NCBI GenBank assembly: GCA_002110465.1 | Contig: NEED01000014.1 | Span: 1-64,000 of the forward strand | From: an unicellular cyanobacterium SU2 | Lineage (GTDB): Bacteria > Cyanobacteriota > Cyanobacteriia > Cyanobacteriales > Microcystaceae | Length of the DNA: 64,000 nucleotides | Reading direction: 5' to 3' | Shown: positions 38,698-46,914 of the stretch, piece after piece | Layout of the letters: each line of letters starts with the position of its first letter | Position numbering within the stretch: position 1 is the first letter of the stretch | Program-made: the position numbers and the translations under genes | The notes under the pieces: model-generated | Database searches by the model: none | Told to the model about the DNA's origin: nothing | Seen by the model: only the letters and a program-made list of their open reading frames with translations

Positions 38698-40041
38698 CTA
38701 TTCACTAATCACTATTTGTCCTGGGACAATTCTTTGGGTTCCTTCGGTAATAATGCGATCGCCTGATTTTAATGTTCCTCTGACGAAAACTCGATTGCTT
38801 TCGGTGTATAAAACTTCAATATCCCGTTTTTCGACAATTTCCGTCTGATTTTCTCCTTCAACAACCCCATAACAAGACCATAAACCGCGATCGCCTTTGA
38901 TTAAAGCAGTAGTTGGTAGCCAAAACCCAGATTTAGCAACCGTTTCAGTTAAATTCAATCGCGCGATCGCACCTCTAGGAATTTGAAAAGCAGCACTAGA
39001 TTCTAGGGTTAAAACTAGGGTTTGGGTGCGGGTAGTTCGATCAACTTCAGGTAAAATAGCGGAAACTATAGCAGAATAGTTTTTATTATTAATTGATACA
39101 GAATATTGACTATTTTGATTTATTGTGCTAATTTTATCTACTGGAATCCCAATTCTGACCTCTGGTTTGCCATTTTCGACTAATTTGACAATAGATTGTC
39201 CCGTGGAAACCACCGTCCCTTCATCGATCAAACGTTGAGCAATTGTTCCGTTATAAGGGGATTTCAGGGTACTTTTACTAATTTCTAAGTCAATCTCTTT
39301 AATACTAGCTTCTAGTTGCTGAATAACAGCTTTTTGTGCATTTATCTTTTCTATTCGTGTTCCGGCTAAAAGTTCATCTAAACGACTTTGCGCTTCTTGT
39401 AATTGTGCGGCTAACGCATTACTATTAAAGGACACTTCATCAAGTTGTTCTAGGGAAATTGCACCTTCTCGGTAAAGATATTGTCGTCTTTCTCGTTTTG
39501 CTTCTTCTAAGCTCAATCTTTCTTGTAATTGCTGAACATTAGCTTTCGCTGCTGCAATTTCTTCTTTTCTTGCTCCTGCTTCTAATTCAGCTAAAATTGC
39601 TGATGCTTGGGCTTTTTGAGCTTTTAAGTTCAATTTTTGGGTTTCTAGCTGACTAGTATCGAGTTTAGCAATAGATTGTCCTGTTATTATGCGATCGCCT
39701 TCATCAATAAACAACTTAACGACTTTCCCTCCTCTCTCAAACCCTAACGGACTTTCTCTAACGGTTGCTGTTTCGCCTGTATAGGTTCTTTGGATGGAAT
39801 AACGAGAAACTGGGGTGATTTTTGTCGTTTTTACTGTCAAAACGTTGGGAGAAGTATCGATAGTCGGTTTAACCTGAGTGTCTTGACTGGGACGATACTG
39901 ACTTCCTACCATAAACCCTATCAAGAGTAAACCCCCTCCCATAATGACTGTGAGGAGAAAAGTAACAAAATGCGGTTTTTTAGAAGGAATTAAGGAAAAA
40001 TCCGAGGTAGTATCTTGTGGTAATAATACTTTACCCATCAT
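38698..40041 (-). CDS. RND efflux periplasmic adaptor (membrane fusion protein)
   Basis: The 447-residue HlyD/AcrA-type adaptor links the RND permease to an outer-membrane channel. A membrane anchor (residues ~24-46) is followed by a biotinyl-lipoyl-like half motif (GGKVVKLFIDEGDRIITGQSIAKLD), a long coiled-coil hairpin (residues ~135-270), the second lipoyl half (STLKSPYNGTIAQRL) and beta-barrel domains. The start at 40041 (MMGKVLL, AGG 7 bases before) is preferred to 40092, which lies in the palindromic operator. The permease gene is separated from it by the restriction-modification pair. Confidence 0.92.
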   Translation of the reverse strand: MMGKVLLPQDTTSDFSLIPSKKPHFVTFLLTVIMGGGLLLIGFMVGSQYRPSQDTQVKPTIDTSPNVLTVKTTKITPVSRYSIQRTYTGETATVRESPLGFERGGKVVKLFIDEGDRIITGQSIAKLDTSQLETQKLNLKAQKAQASAILAELEAGARKEEIAAAKANVQQLQERLSLEEAKRERRQYLYREGAISLEQLDEVSFNSNALAAQLQEAQSRLDELLAGTRIEKINAQKAVIQQLEASIKEIDLEISKSTLKSPYNGTIAQRLIDEGTVVSTGQSIVKLVENGKPEVRIGIPVDKISTINQNSQYSVSINNKNYSAIVSAILPEVDRTTRTQTLVLTLESSAAFQIPRGAIARLNLTETVAKSGFWLPTTALIKGDRGLWSCYGVVEGENQTEIVEKRDIEVLYTESNRVFVRGTLKSGDRIITEGTQRIVPGQIVISE

Positions 40042-40069
40042 CTTGAACCTATAATAAAGGTTAGCCACT

Positions 40070-40138
40070 ATACTAAACAGGTAGTTATTCAACTTGTTTA
40101 GTATGTTCTCAAGTTATAGTAAACTTGTTGAGTATGTC
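40070..40138. promoter_or_regulatory. Palindromic operator candidate between the RND operon and padR
   Basis: Perfect 10-base arms ATACTAAACA (40070-40079) and TGTTTAGTAT (40095-40104) flank a 15-base spacer. The right part recurs as AAACTTGTTGAGTATGTC at 40121-40138, 31 bases after CAACTTGTTTAGTATGTT at 40090, that is three DNA turns. It lies between the divergent adaptor and padR genes and is a likely binding site for the PadR regulator. Confidence 0.6.
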
Positions 40139-40221
40139 AAGGACGAAAAGGAAATATTGTTATTAAAGCAATATGAGTAATTATCTTAGATAATTTTGCA
40201 TTTGAGGCGTAAAATAAACCA

Positions 40222-40779
40222 ATGGCGTTAAACCACACGATTTTAGTGACTCTAGCGAAAGAATCTCATACAGGATATGAAATTTGGAAGAATTTTGAAG
40301 AAACCCTGAATTGTTTTTGGAAAGCGACACAGCAGCAAATTTACCGAGAATTAGGTAAAATGGAGCGGAAAGGGTTAGTTAAATCAGAAATTGTTCCTCA
40401 AGAAGGTCGTCCCGATAAGAAACTTTATTCGATTACTAAACAAGGTAAAATAGAGTTAGAAAATTGGATGAATTTGCCTTCTGAACCGACAGTTATTCGA
40501 GAAGATTTATTAGTTAAAGTTCGTGCAGGATGTTTAGTAAATCCAGAAATTATTATTCAAGAATTAACCCATCGTCGTCACATTCATCAACAAACTTTAA
40601 CGAGATATCGCCAAAAGGAACAGGATTTTTTAGAAAAATTTGAAACCCTATCTATGGTAGAACATTGTATTTATTTAACCCTAAAAAGAGGGATTCGTTA
40701 TGAAACTCAATGGATTGAATGGTGTGATGAAGCTTTAGAATATTTTGATGGTTTGAAGGAAATGGAAGAAAAAGAATAG
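40222..40779 (+). CDS. PadR-family transcription regulator
   Basis: The 185-residue protein has the PadR N-terminal winged helix (residues ~5-85; YEIWKNFEETLNCFWKATQQQIYRELGKMERKGLV, then wing EGRPDKKLYSIT) and a C-terminal dimerisation helix region of the Vir_act_alpha_C type. PadR proteins often repress divergently transcribed efflux pumps, which fits the RND genes on the other strand. The palindrome at 40070 is the likely operator. Confidence 0.93.
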   Translation: MALNHTILVTLAKESHTGYEIWKNFEETLNCFWKATQQQIYRELGKMERKGLVKSEIVPQEGRPDKKLYSITKQGKIELENWMNLPSEPTVIREDLLVKVRAGCLVNPEIIIQELTHRRHIHQQTLTRYRQKEQDFLEKFETLSMVEHCIYLTLKRGIRYETQWIEWCDEALEYFDGLKEMEEKE

Positions 40780-40820
40780 GCAATGCTAAAATTAGCTTTA
40801 GTGAAAGGATATTGAATCAT

Positions 40821-42116
40821 ATGGAATACTTATCAATCCAAAATTTTCTAACCATTAAATCTGCTGAATTAGAAGTTAAAAAAATTAATATTTTAATTGG
40901 TGAGCAATCAACGGGGAAAAGTATTATTGCTAAAGTTCTCTATTTTTTTCAGGATATTATATTTTCAAACTTTGTTGCTGGGTCTGTTAATCATAAACAG
41001 CAAAGACAAATTAAAAAAGATGTCATTGATGAATTTGAACGGTTATTTCCTCGATATACCTGGAATGATCAAGAATTCAAGTTAACTTATAAAGTTAGTT
41101 TGTTTGAGTTAATTATTGAGAGAAAGAAAAACCAATCTGGGAGATCTCGTATAAATTTTTTCTATAATGAACATTTGAAGAGACTTTATATCAATGCAGT
41201 TAATAAGGCAAAGAGATTTTATAAAGGCTCAATCAATGAAATTAAAGATCCACGAGAATTAATTAGGGCAATTGAATGGCATTTTTGGGAAAATAGTGGA
41301 AAATATAGAGGGTTTCAAAAACCATTTTTTATTTCTGCAAGTCGTTCTTTTTTTACTAACTTACAACAAAATGTTTTTTCTTTTTTGTCCAAGAATATTG
41401 AAATTGATCCTCTTATGAGCGAATTTGGATCTTACTATGAAACTGCCAAAAATATTTATCAAATTCTTAATTACTCTAGAGAAAATTTAGAAAAATTTTT
41501 AAACAATAAATTCCCTTATAAATTAAATCTAGATGACAGAGATAAACTGGTTTTAAGAATCAATGAAATTTTTCAAAGAATTATTAATGGAGTATATATA
41601 AATCATAATGAAAAGGACTGGATATATATAGAAGAAAATAAAAGAATTAATTTAATTAACGCATCATCTGGGCAACAAGAATCATTACCAATGTTATTAG
41701 TATTATCTACATTGCCTTTGTTTCAAAATTGGATAGATAGTTATCGATTTTTTATTGAAGAACCGGAAGCACATTTATTTCCATTTGCTCAAAAAGATAT
41801 TGTTAAACTTTTAACATTACTGTATCAAGAAGTAGATTGTAGTTTTTTTATTACAACACATAGCCCTTACATACTAACAGCATTTAATAATTTAATTATG
41901 GCAGAAAATGTCAAACAAGAAACCGGACAAGAAATAGAAGGATGTGAGAATACGGTTAAATATGAAGACGTTGCAGCTTATACCATAAAAGATGGTACAA
42001 TCGAAAATATTCTAGACGATGAAGTTAAGTTAATTGGAACCAGCATTTTAGATTCAGTCTCTGATGTTTTAAATGAAGAATTTGATCATTTGATTGACAA
42101 GCAACTTAACTCGTAA
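40821..42116 (+). CDS. OLD-like AAA (ABC-type) ATPase of a two-gene unit
   Basis: The 431-residue ATPase has Walker A GEQSTGKSIIAK (residues ~24-35), a signature-like SSGQQESLPMLLV segment (residues ~278-290), Walker B FFIEEPEAHLFP (residues ~309-320) and the H-loop TTHSPYIL (residues ~343-350). It resembles SMC/OLD/RloC-type ATPases of defence systems but has no TOPRIM domain. The ATG at 40821 has an AAAGGA ribosome-binding site; the frame starts 9 bases earlier at a TTG. It is 39 bases from the downstream gene on the same strand, so the two are likely one operon. Confidence 0.88.
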   Translation: MEYLSIQNFLTIKSAELEVKKINILIGEQSTGKSIIAKVLYFFQDIIFSNFVAGSVNHKQQRQIKKDVIDEFERLFPRYTWNDQEFKLTYKVSLFELIIERKKNQSGRSRINFFYNEHLKRLYINAVNKAKRFYKGSINEIKDPRELIRAIEWHFWENSGKYRGFQKPFFISASRSFFTNLQQNVFSFLSKNIEIDPLMSEFGSYYETAKNIYQILNYSRENLEKFLNNKFPYKLNLDDRDKLVLRINEIFQRIINGVYINHNEKDWIYIEENKRINLINASSGQQESLPMLLVLSTLPLFQNWIDSYRFFIEEPEAHLFPFAQKDIVKLLTLLYQEVDCSFFITTHSPYILTAFNNLIMAENVKQETGQEIEGCENTVKYEDVAAYTIKDGTIENILDDEVKLIGTSILDSVSDVLNEEFDHLIDKQLNS

Positions 42117-42155
42117 ATGAACTGAATCAATTAATCCAATACAATAGGAATTTAC

Positions 42156-42593
42156 ATGGATTTTGAAAAATGTTCTGAAATCACGAAAAAGAAAATTATT
42201 CCTGTAGAAGAGAATGGACGAAAATTAACCATTGAAAATCCATCTCAGAAAAAGATCAACAAAATTAGAGTTGATAGCTGTTTAATTAATGATCATCGAG
42301 AAAGATGTGATTGGGTTTTTGAAATATTTAAAAAATCAAATAAACAACAATTGGTAGAATCAGCTATTTACTTAGAATTAAAAGGAAAAGATCTCGAAAA
42401 AGCTTATAAACAATTAGCAGCAACATTAAAATATTTAGTGGAAAAACATAGAAAGATAGAAAGATTATGCTATGTTATTTGTTCTAGAGTCCCTAAAGCT
42501 AGTCCTAAAGTACAAATTCAAAAAGCCAAATTTGCCAAAACTCATAAAGTCAAATTAGAGGTTCACACAAATAAAGCAAAAATTAAAGTGTAA
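42156..42593 (+). CDS. Small PD-(D/E)XK-like protein paired with the AAA ATPase
   Basis: The 145-residue protein is not assigned to a named family. The pattern RCDWVFEIF (residues ~48-56) followed by AIYLELKGKDLEKAYKQL (residues ~72-89) fits a PD-(D/E)XK nuclease core, with D, ELK and a helix carrying Gln. A basic C-terminus follows. TAGGA lies about 8 bases before the ATG. A small nuclease acting with an ATPase is a common defence design; nuclease activity here is inference. Confidence 0.7.
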   Translation: MDFEKCSEITKKKIIPVEENGRKLTIENPSQKKINKIRVDSCLINDHRERCDWVFEIFKKSNKQQLVESAIYLELKGKDLEKAYKQLAATLKYLVEKHRKIERLCYVICSRVPKASPKVQIQKAKFAKTHKVKLEVHTNKAKIKV

Positions 42594-42956
42594 CTAAAAA
42601 TACGAATTAACAAAAAATTAATCTAAAAGCGATCGCATAATAATCAATAATCATAAAACTCGAATTATTGGCATAGTTAAAGAAAAAAAGCTTTTAACTT
42701 CTGACTTCTAACTTCTGATTTCTGACTTCTGATCACTGCCTTATTAAGATACTGTTTAAAGAATCGGGGAAACCAAAAATCCAACGTTAGACTAATCGGG
42801 GTGTACCGCTACGCGGAAGGCGAAAGGTAAATAGGCAATAGGCAAAAGTTGACCATAACAAAGCTTCAGCTTTTACCAATGTCAAACCAGCCCATGCCTC
42901 ATGCAATAGCAAAAAACCCCTTTTGATAAGAACCAAGTAGAGTTGGTGGCAATTAT
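42594..42956. other. Gap between the ATPase/nuclease pair and gnd
   Basis: No gene is visible. The stretch holds a HIP1 site near 42629, a heptad repeat (42696), the unit GTGTACCGCTACGCGGAAGG (42801) known as a dispersed cyanobacterial repeat, and AATAGGCAATAGGCA at 42830. Confidence 0.6.
42696..42730. repeat. Heptad tandem repeat (AACTTCT)5
   Basis: Five 7-base units (AACTTCT, GACTTCT, AACTTCT, GATTTCT, GACTTCT) lie in the intergenic region. It is of the same type as the repeats at 18975 and 36478. Confidence 0.85.
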
Positions 42957-44378
42957 ATGACGAAACGTACCTTTGCTGTAATCGGCTTAGCCGTAATGGG
43001 AGAAAACCTAGCCCTTAATGTGGAAAGTCGTGGTTATCCCATTGCTGTTTATAACCGTAGCCGCGAGAAAACAGACAAATTCATGAGTACCCGGGCCGTC
43101 GGCAAAGATATAAAAGCGGCCTACTCTTTAGAAGAATTAGTCCAAACCTTGGAACGGCCCCGTAAACTGCTGGTGATGGTTAAAGCGGGAAAACCCGTTG
43201 ATTACGTTATTCAAGACTTAAAACCCCTCCTCGAAGAAGGAGATATGATTATTGATGGCGGTAACTCTCTCTATGAGGATACCGAACGACGCACCCAAGA
43301 ATTAGAAGCCACGGGACTTGGTTTTGTAGGAATGGGTGTTAGTGGTGGAGAAGAAGGTGCATTAAAAGGCCCTAGCTTGATGCCTGGAGGCACAGAAGCT
43401 GCCTATAGAGAACTCGAACCCATTTTAACCAAAATTGCGGCTCAAGTTGATGATGGCCCTTGTGTCACCTTTGTGGGACGAGGCGGAGCCGGTCACTATG
43501 TAAAAATGGTGCATAATGGCATTGAATATGGCGATATGCAATTAATTGCAGAAGCCTATGACATCATGAAAAATGGTCTAGGGTTGACCAACGACGAGTT
43601 ACACGAAGTCTTCAAGGAATGGAATACCACCGACGAACTCAATTCCTTCCTGATTGAAATTACCGCCGATATCTTTAAATATAAAGACCCAGAAACCGGC
43701 AACCATCTAGTAGACTACATTCTCGACTCTGCTGGACAAAAAGGAACCGGACGCTGGACAGTAGTAAGTTCTCTAGAATTAGGGGTTCCTATTCCCACCA
43801 TGTACGCTGCGGTAAATGCGCGGGTCATGTCTTCTTACAAGGATGAACGGGTAGCTGCGTCTAAAGAATTAACTGGTCCCACAACTAAATTTGACGGGGA
43901 TGCCAAGGCGTTTGTTAACAAAGTACGGGATGCTTTGTACTGTTCTAAAATGTGTTCCTATGCGCAAGGAATGGCTCTCATTGCTAAAGCTTCGGCAGAG
44001 TACAATTACGGGGTAAGTTTACCTGAGTCTTCCCGTATTTGGAAAGGGGGTTGTATCATCCGTGCAGGGTTCCTCGACAAGATCAAAAAGGCATTTGTTG
44101 ATAACCCTTCATTGCCTAACTTATTGTTAGCTCCTGAGTTTAAACAAAGTATCTTAGATCGTCAACAAGCTTGGCGCGAGGTGTTAATTTTAGCGAATGA
44201 GTTAGGAATTCCTGTTCCTGCGTTTAGTGCGTCTTTAGACTATTTTGATAGTTATCGTCGCGCTAGTCTCCCTCAAAATTTAACCCAAGCACAACGGGAT
44301 TATTTCGGAGCGCATACTTACGAACGCATTGATAAACCCAGAGGTGAATTTATCCACACTGAATGGGCTGATCAATAG
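42957..44378 (+). CDS. gnd: 6-Phosphogluconate dehydrogenase (decarboxylating)
   Basis: This enzyme oxidises 6-phosphogluconate to ribulose 5-phosphate and CO2 with NADP+ in the oxidative pentose phosphate pathway, active at night in cyanobacteria. The 473 residues include the N-terminal Rossmann motif GLAVMGENLALN, the catalytic MVHNGIEYGDMQLI segment (residues ~185-198) and the C-terminal QRDYFGAHTYERID segment. Full length, no oddities. It is a single gene. Confidence 0.98.
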   Translation: MTKRTFAVIGLAVMGENLALNVESRGYPIAVYNRSREKTDKFMSTRAVGKDIKAAYSLEELVQTLERPRKLLVMVKAGKPVDYVIQDLKPLLEEGDMIIDGGNSLYEDTERRTQELEATGLGFVGMGVSGGEEGALKGPSLMPGGTEAAYRELEPILTKIAAQVDDGPCVTFVGRGGAGHYVKMVHNGIEYGDMQLIAEAYDIMKNGLGLTNDELHEVFKEWNTTDELNSFLIEITADIFKYKDPETGNHLVDYILDSAGQKGTGRWTVVSSLELGVPIPTMYAAVNARVMSSYKDERVAASKELTGPTTKFDGDAKAFVNKVRDALYCSKMCSYAQGMALIAKASAEYNYGVSLPESSRIWKGGCIIRAGFLDKIKKAFVDNPSLPNLLLAPEFKQSILDRQQAWREVLILANELGIPVPAFSASLDYFDSYRRASLPQNLTQAQRDYFGAHTYERIDKPRGEFIHTEWADQ

Positions 44379-44466
44379 AGATTTTTCTCTGGTTTAATTG
44401 ATCGAATAGTAGCGCGTTAGTCCCTACCCTAGTTCATTCTCGGTGGGGACTTTTGCTAACATCTCG

Positions 44467-45015
44467 TTAAAAATTATCACTTTCTGAACGGGGGTTAACT
44501 GAACCTGGCGGGTTCAAGAAGAGATTTCCGGCAGCATCATTAGGATAAATACAAGCAATTTCTGGGTTGCTATCTAAAGAACCAGTAAAACCAAAAGTAT
44601 TCATCCGATTTTTACAGTCTCTTATCTGTTCTCCTGTGACTAACCGTTTTTGTTCGAGTAGGGTGATGTTAGCACGACGCAACACACATCCAGGCTGCAT
44701 GGCTGGTTGAGTCACAAAAACACTAAAGGGGTTGAGGGTAATGAAAACCCGCATATCAGTGACAATAGCACTTGCCCCAAATTGAACGCATAATTCAGCA
44801 TTAGGCGCACTTTTATCAATGACTTCTCTTGAAGCAACATTTTGGGGATCAAAACTAGCAGTAGAACTAACCCCAATACCCACACCAATTCCTAAGACAA
44901 AAATTCCCCCAAAGAGGGCGATGTTAGCATAATTAAATTTAGAACCAGAGGGTTCCGGTGCAGAATAACGAGGGGGTTTAGAACGAGGCGGATAATCGCG
45001 GGGTCTACGAGCCAT
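44467..45015 (-). CDS. DUF3172 membrane-anchored protein
   Basis: The 182-residue protein has a proline/arginine-rich cytoplasmic N-terminus (residues 1-25), one membrane segment (residues ~30-48, ALFGGIFVLGIGVGIGV) and a lumenal or periplasmic domain with three or four Cys. It matches DUF3172, found in cyanobacteria and plastids, of unknown function. It is a single gene facing gnd. Confidence 0.8.
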   Translation of the reverse strand: MARRPRDYPPRSKPPRYSAPEPSGSKFNYANIALFGGIFVLGIGVGIGVSSTASFDPQNVASREVIDKSAPNAELCVQFGASAIVTDMRVFITLNPFSVFVTQPAMQPGCVLRRANITLLEQKRLVTGEQIRDCKNRMNTFGFTGSLDSNPEIACIYPNDAAGNLFLNPPGSVNPRSESDNF

Positions 45016-45222
45016 AGAAATTAAGTTAATTTCTTTCTTATTTTAACCAACAGAGGAAGAAATGTTGAATCCCTAAGACAATGCTTTTAAGTTAACTGAG
45101 CAATTACGCTTTAAGGTAATGTTCCTAAACACTTTCTTATAAAATAGTTTCATTCGGCTCAACTTGAGCGTTACCATAAGGCAAAACTTAAGATTCTTAG
45201 CAACTCAAAATAGATTTTTACT

Positions 45223-45414
45223 ATGAAGATTTCATATACATACTGGAAAGAATCGGATGGAATGTTTTTGGGATATTTGAATGAATTCCCAGATCATTGG
45301 ACACAAGGTGTCAATATAGAAGAATTAAAAGAAAACTTGGCTGATCTCTATCTAACATTTACAAATGAAGAAATCCCTGGAATTAAGAGAGTCGCAGAGT
45401 TTGAACTTCTATGA
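45223..45414 (+). CDS. hicB: HicB-like antitoxin
   Basis: The 63-residue protein matches the short HicB fold (YTYWKESDGMFLGYLNEFPDHWTQGVNIEELKENLADLY), a partial RNase H-like fold that binds HicA. It lacks a C-terminal DNA-binding HTH. It overlaps hicA by 4 bases (ATGA). The order hicB-hicA is the reverse of the usual hicA-hicB. Confidence 0.88.
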   Translation: MKISYTYWKESDGMFLGYLNEFPDHWTQGVNIEELKENLADLYLTFTNEEIPGIKRVAEFELL

Positions 45415-45593
45415 AAAGAAAGGACTTAATTGCGCGATTAGAAAAATACGGTTGTTATTTAATTCGTCATGGTGGCAAACACGACATTTATCATAACCCA
45501 AATAATGGAAGAACCGAACCCATTCCAAGACATCGAGAAATTAATGAGCGACTCGCTAAAAAGATCCTCAAAAGTCTTACCCAAGAAAATTAA
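45411..45593 (+). CDS. hicA: HicA-like mRNA interferase toxin
   Basis: The 60-residue protein is a HicA-type dsRBD-fold RNase: KRKDLIARLEKYGCYLIRHGGKHDIY with the catalytic His in RHGGKH (residue ~20) and the closing PIPRHREINERLAKKILK segment. HicA cuts mRNA when not bound by HicB. It starts within the end of hicB. Confidence 0.9.
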   Translation: MKRKDLIARLEKYGCYLIRHGGKHDIYHNPNNGRTEPIPRHREINERLAKKILKSLTQEN

Positions 45594-45602
45594 ACACTAC
45601 AT

Positions 45603-46562
45603 TTACCAGTCCCACATCACCCGATCGCCTTCAAAGGGTTTACTCACTGATTGACCAATACGATCAATGGTTTGGAGATCTTCAGCCGATAACTTAATGG
45701 CTGCTGCTTTGGCATTATCCCTCGCCTGTTGAGCATTTCTTGCTCCTACAATCGCCTGGGTTTGGGGTTGAGCAATTAGCCAAGCTAAAGTTAACTGAGC
45801 TAAAGTACACTCATAACGTTGGGCGATAGGACTTAACTGCTTGATGGCTTCGTGAGCTATTTCAAAGGTTTCCCCTTGAAATAGTTTATTTTGGGAACGG
45901 TTATCTTCAGGATCGAATTGATGGCCAGGTTGGAATTTTCCCGTTAGTAACCCCTGGGCTAAAGGAGAATAGGCCAAAATGGAAATCTGATGGTCAACAC
46001 AGTAGGGCATAGCCTCAGTCTCAATATATCTCCAAAAGAGAGAATAGGGAGGTTGTAAACTATCAATTCTTCCATATTGGGCGGCTTCTTCAAGTTGAGT
46101 TAAGGAAAAATTTGATACCCCGATCGCCCGAATTTTCCCCTGTTCTTTGAGGTGGTTGAGGGCTTTCATCGTTTCTTCGATGGGAACAATTTCTGTGTTG
46201 AAAGAACCTGAGGGCCAATGAATTTGATACAGATCAATATAGTCTGTTTGAAGATTTTTTAGCGATCGCTCACAGGCTTCGACCACTTGATTATATTTGA
46301 GATGGTTGGCAAAAACTTTGGTAGCATAAACTAGGCTTTCACGCTTATCCTTAACTGCTTTGGCGATCATTTGTTCAGAATAACCATCCCCATATTGTTC
46401 GGCAGTGTCAATGGTCGTAATTCCTTCGTCTACTGTGGCGCGAATTGCTTGAATAATATCCAAATCTTCTATCCCAACCCACATCCGTTTTCCGGCTTGC
46501 CAGGTTCCTAAAATAATTGGAGTTATTAAAATATCTGAGTTTCCGAGCGATCGCTTTTCCAT
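45603..46562 (-). CDS. Aldo/keto reductase
   Basis: The 319-residue NADPH-dependent reductase has the family active site: D and Y in TIDTAEQYGDGYSE (residues ~50-63), K in VYATKVFA and H in YQIHWPSG. Cofactor binding is supported by the C-terminal IVGARNAQQARDN segment. Such enzymes reduce aldehydes or ketones. The substrate is unknown. The 3' end faces the hicA gene, 9 bases apart. Confidence 0.93.
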   Translation of the reverse strand: MEKRSLGNSDILITPIILGTWQAGKRMWVGIEDLDIIQAIRATVDEGITTIDTAEQYGDGYSEQMIAKAVKDKRESLVYATKVFANHLKYNQVVEACERSLKNLQTDYIDLYQIHWPSGSFNTEIVPIEETMKALNHLKEQGKIRAIGVSNFSLTQLEEAAQYGRIDSLQPPYSLFWRYIETEAMPYCVDHQISILAYSPLAQGLLTGKFQPGHQFDPEDNRSQNKLFQGETFEIAHEAIKQLSPIAQRYECTLAQLTLAWLIAQPQTQAIVGARNAQQARDNAKAAAIKLSAEDLQTIDRIGQSVSKPFEGDRVMWDW

Positions 46563-46914
46563 TATTTTTAACCCCTCCTTAATTTATTTAGATAACCATC
46601 TTTACAATAGTTTTACCATAACAACGTTTCCAAAATCAGTAGATAGATTTAATTCAACATCAAATACAAAGTTTGTCGTCAGGGCTTTAGCCTCTATCAT
46701 GACAGTTCTTGTGGATATTTTATGGTGTAAACTACTATAAATAAACAAAAATCACTCATTCAATCCAAATTTAATTCGAGAAAGTGAACTGTGTGCTTGT
46801 AGAATAAGGCTTAAGCCTGTTATCGATTATTAATTTAGCTTTTTTGGTTCCCTATTGACCTAAACTAGAGCTAGAAAAGATTATTGTTATCTAATTAGCG
46901 ATCGCCAACCATTT
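46563..46914. other. Gap upstream of the Ca2+/H+ antiporter
   Basis: No gene is visible. Two similar words (GTCAGGGCTTTAGCCTC near 46678 and AATAAGGCTTAAGCCTG near 46804) are inverted-repeat-like and resemble dispersed motifs of IS200/IS605-type ends. A HIP1 site lies just before the start codon at 46915. Confidence 0.45.
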
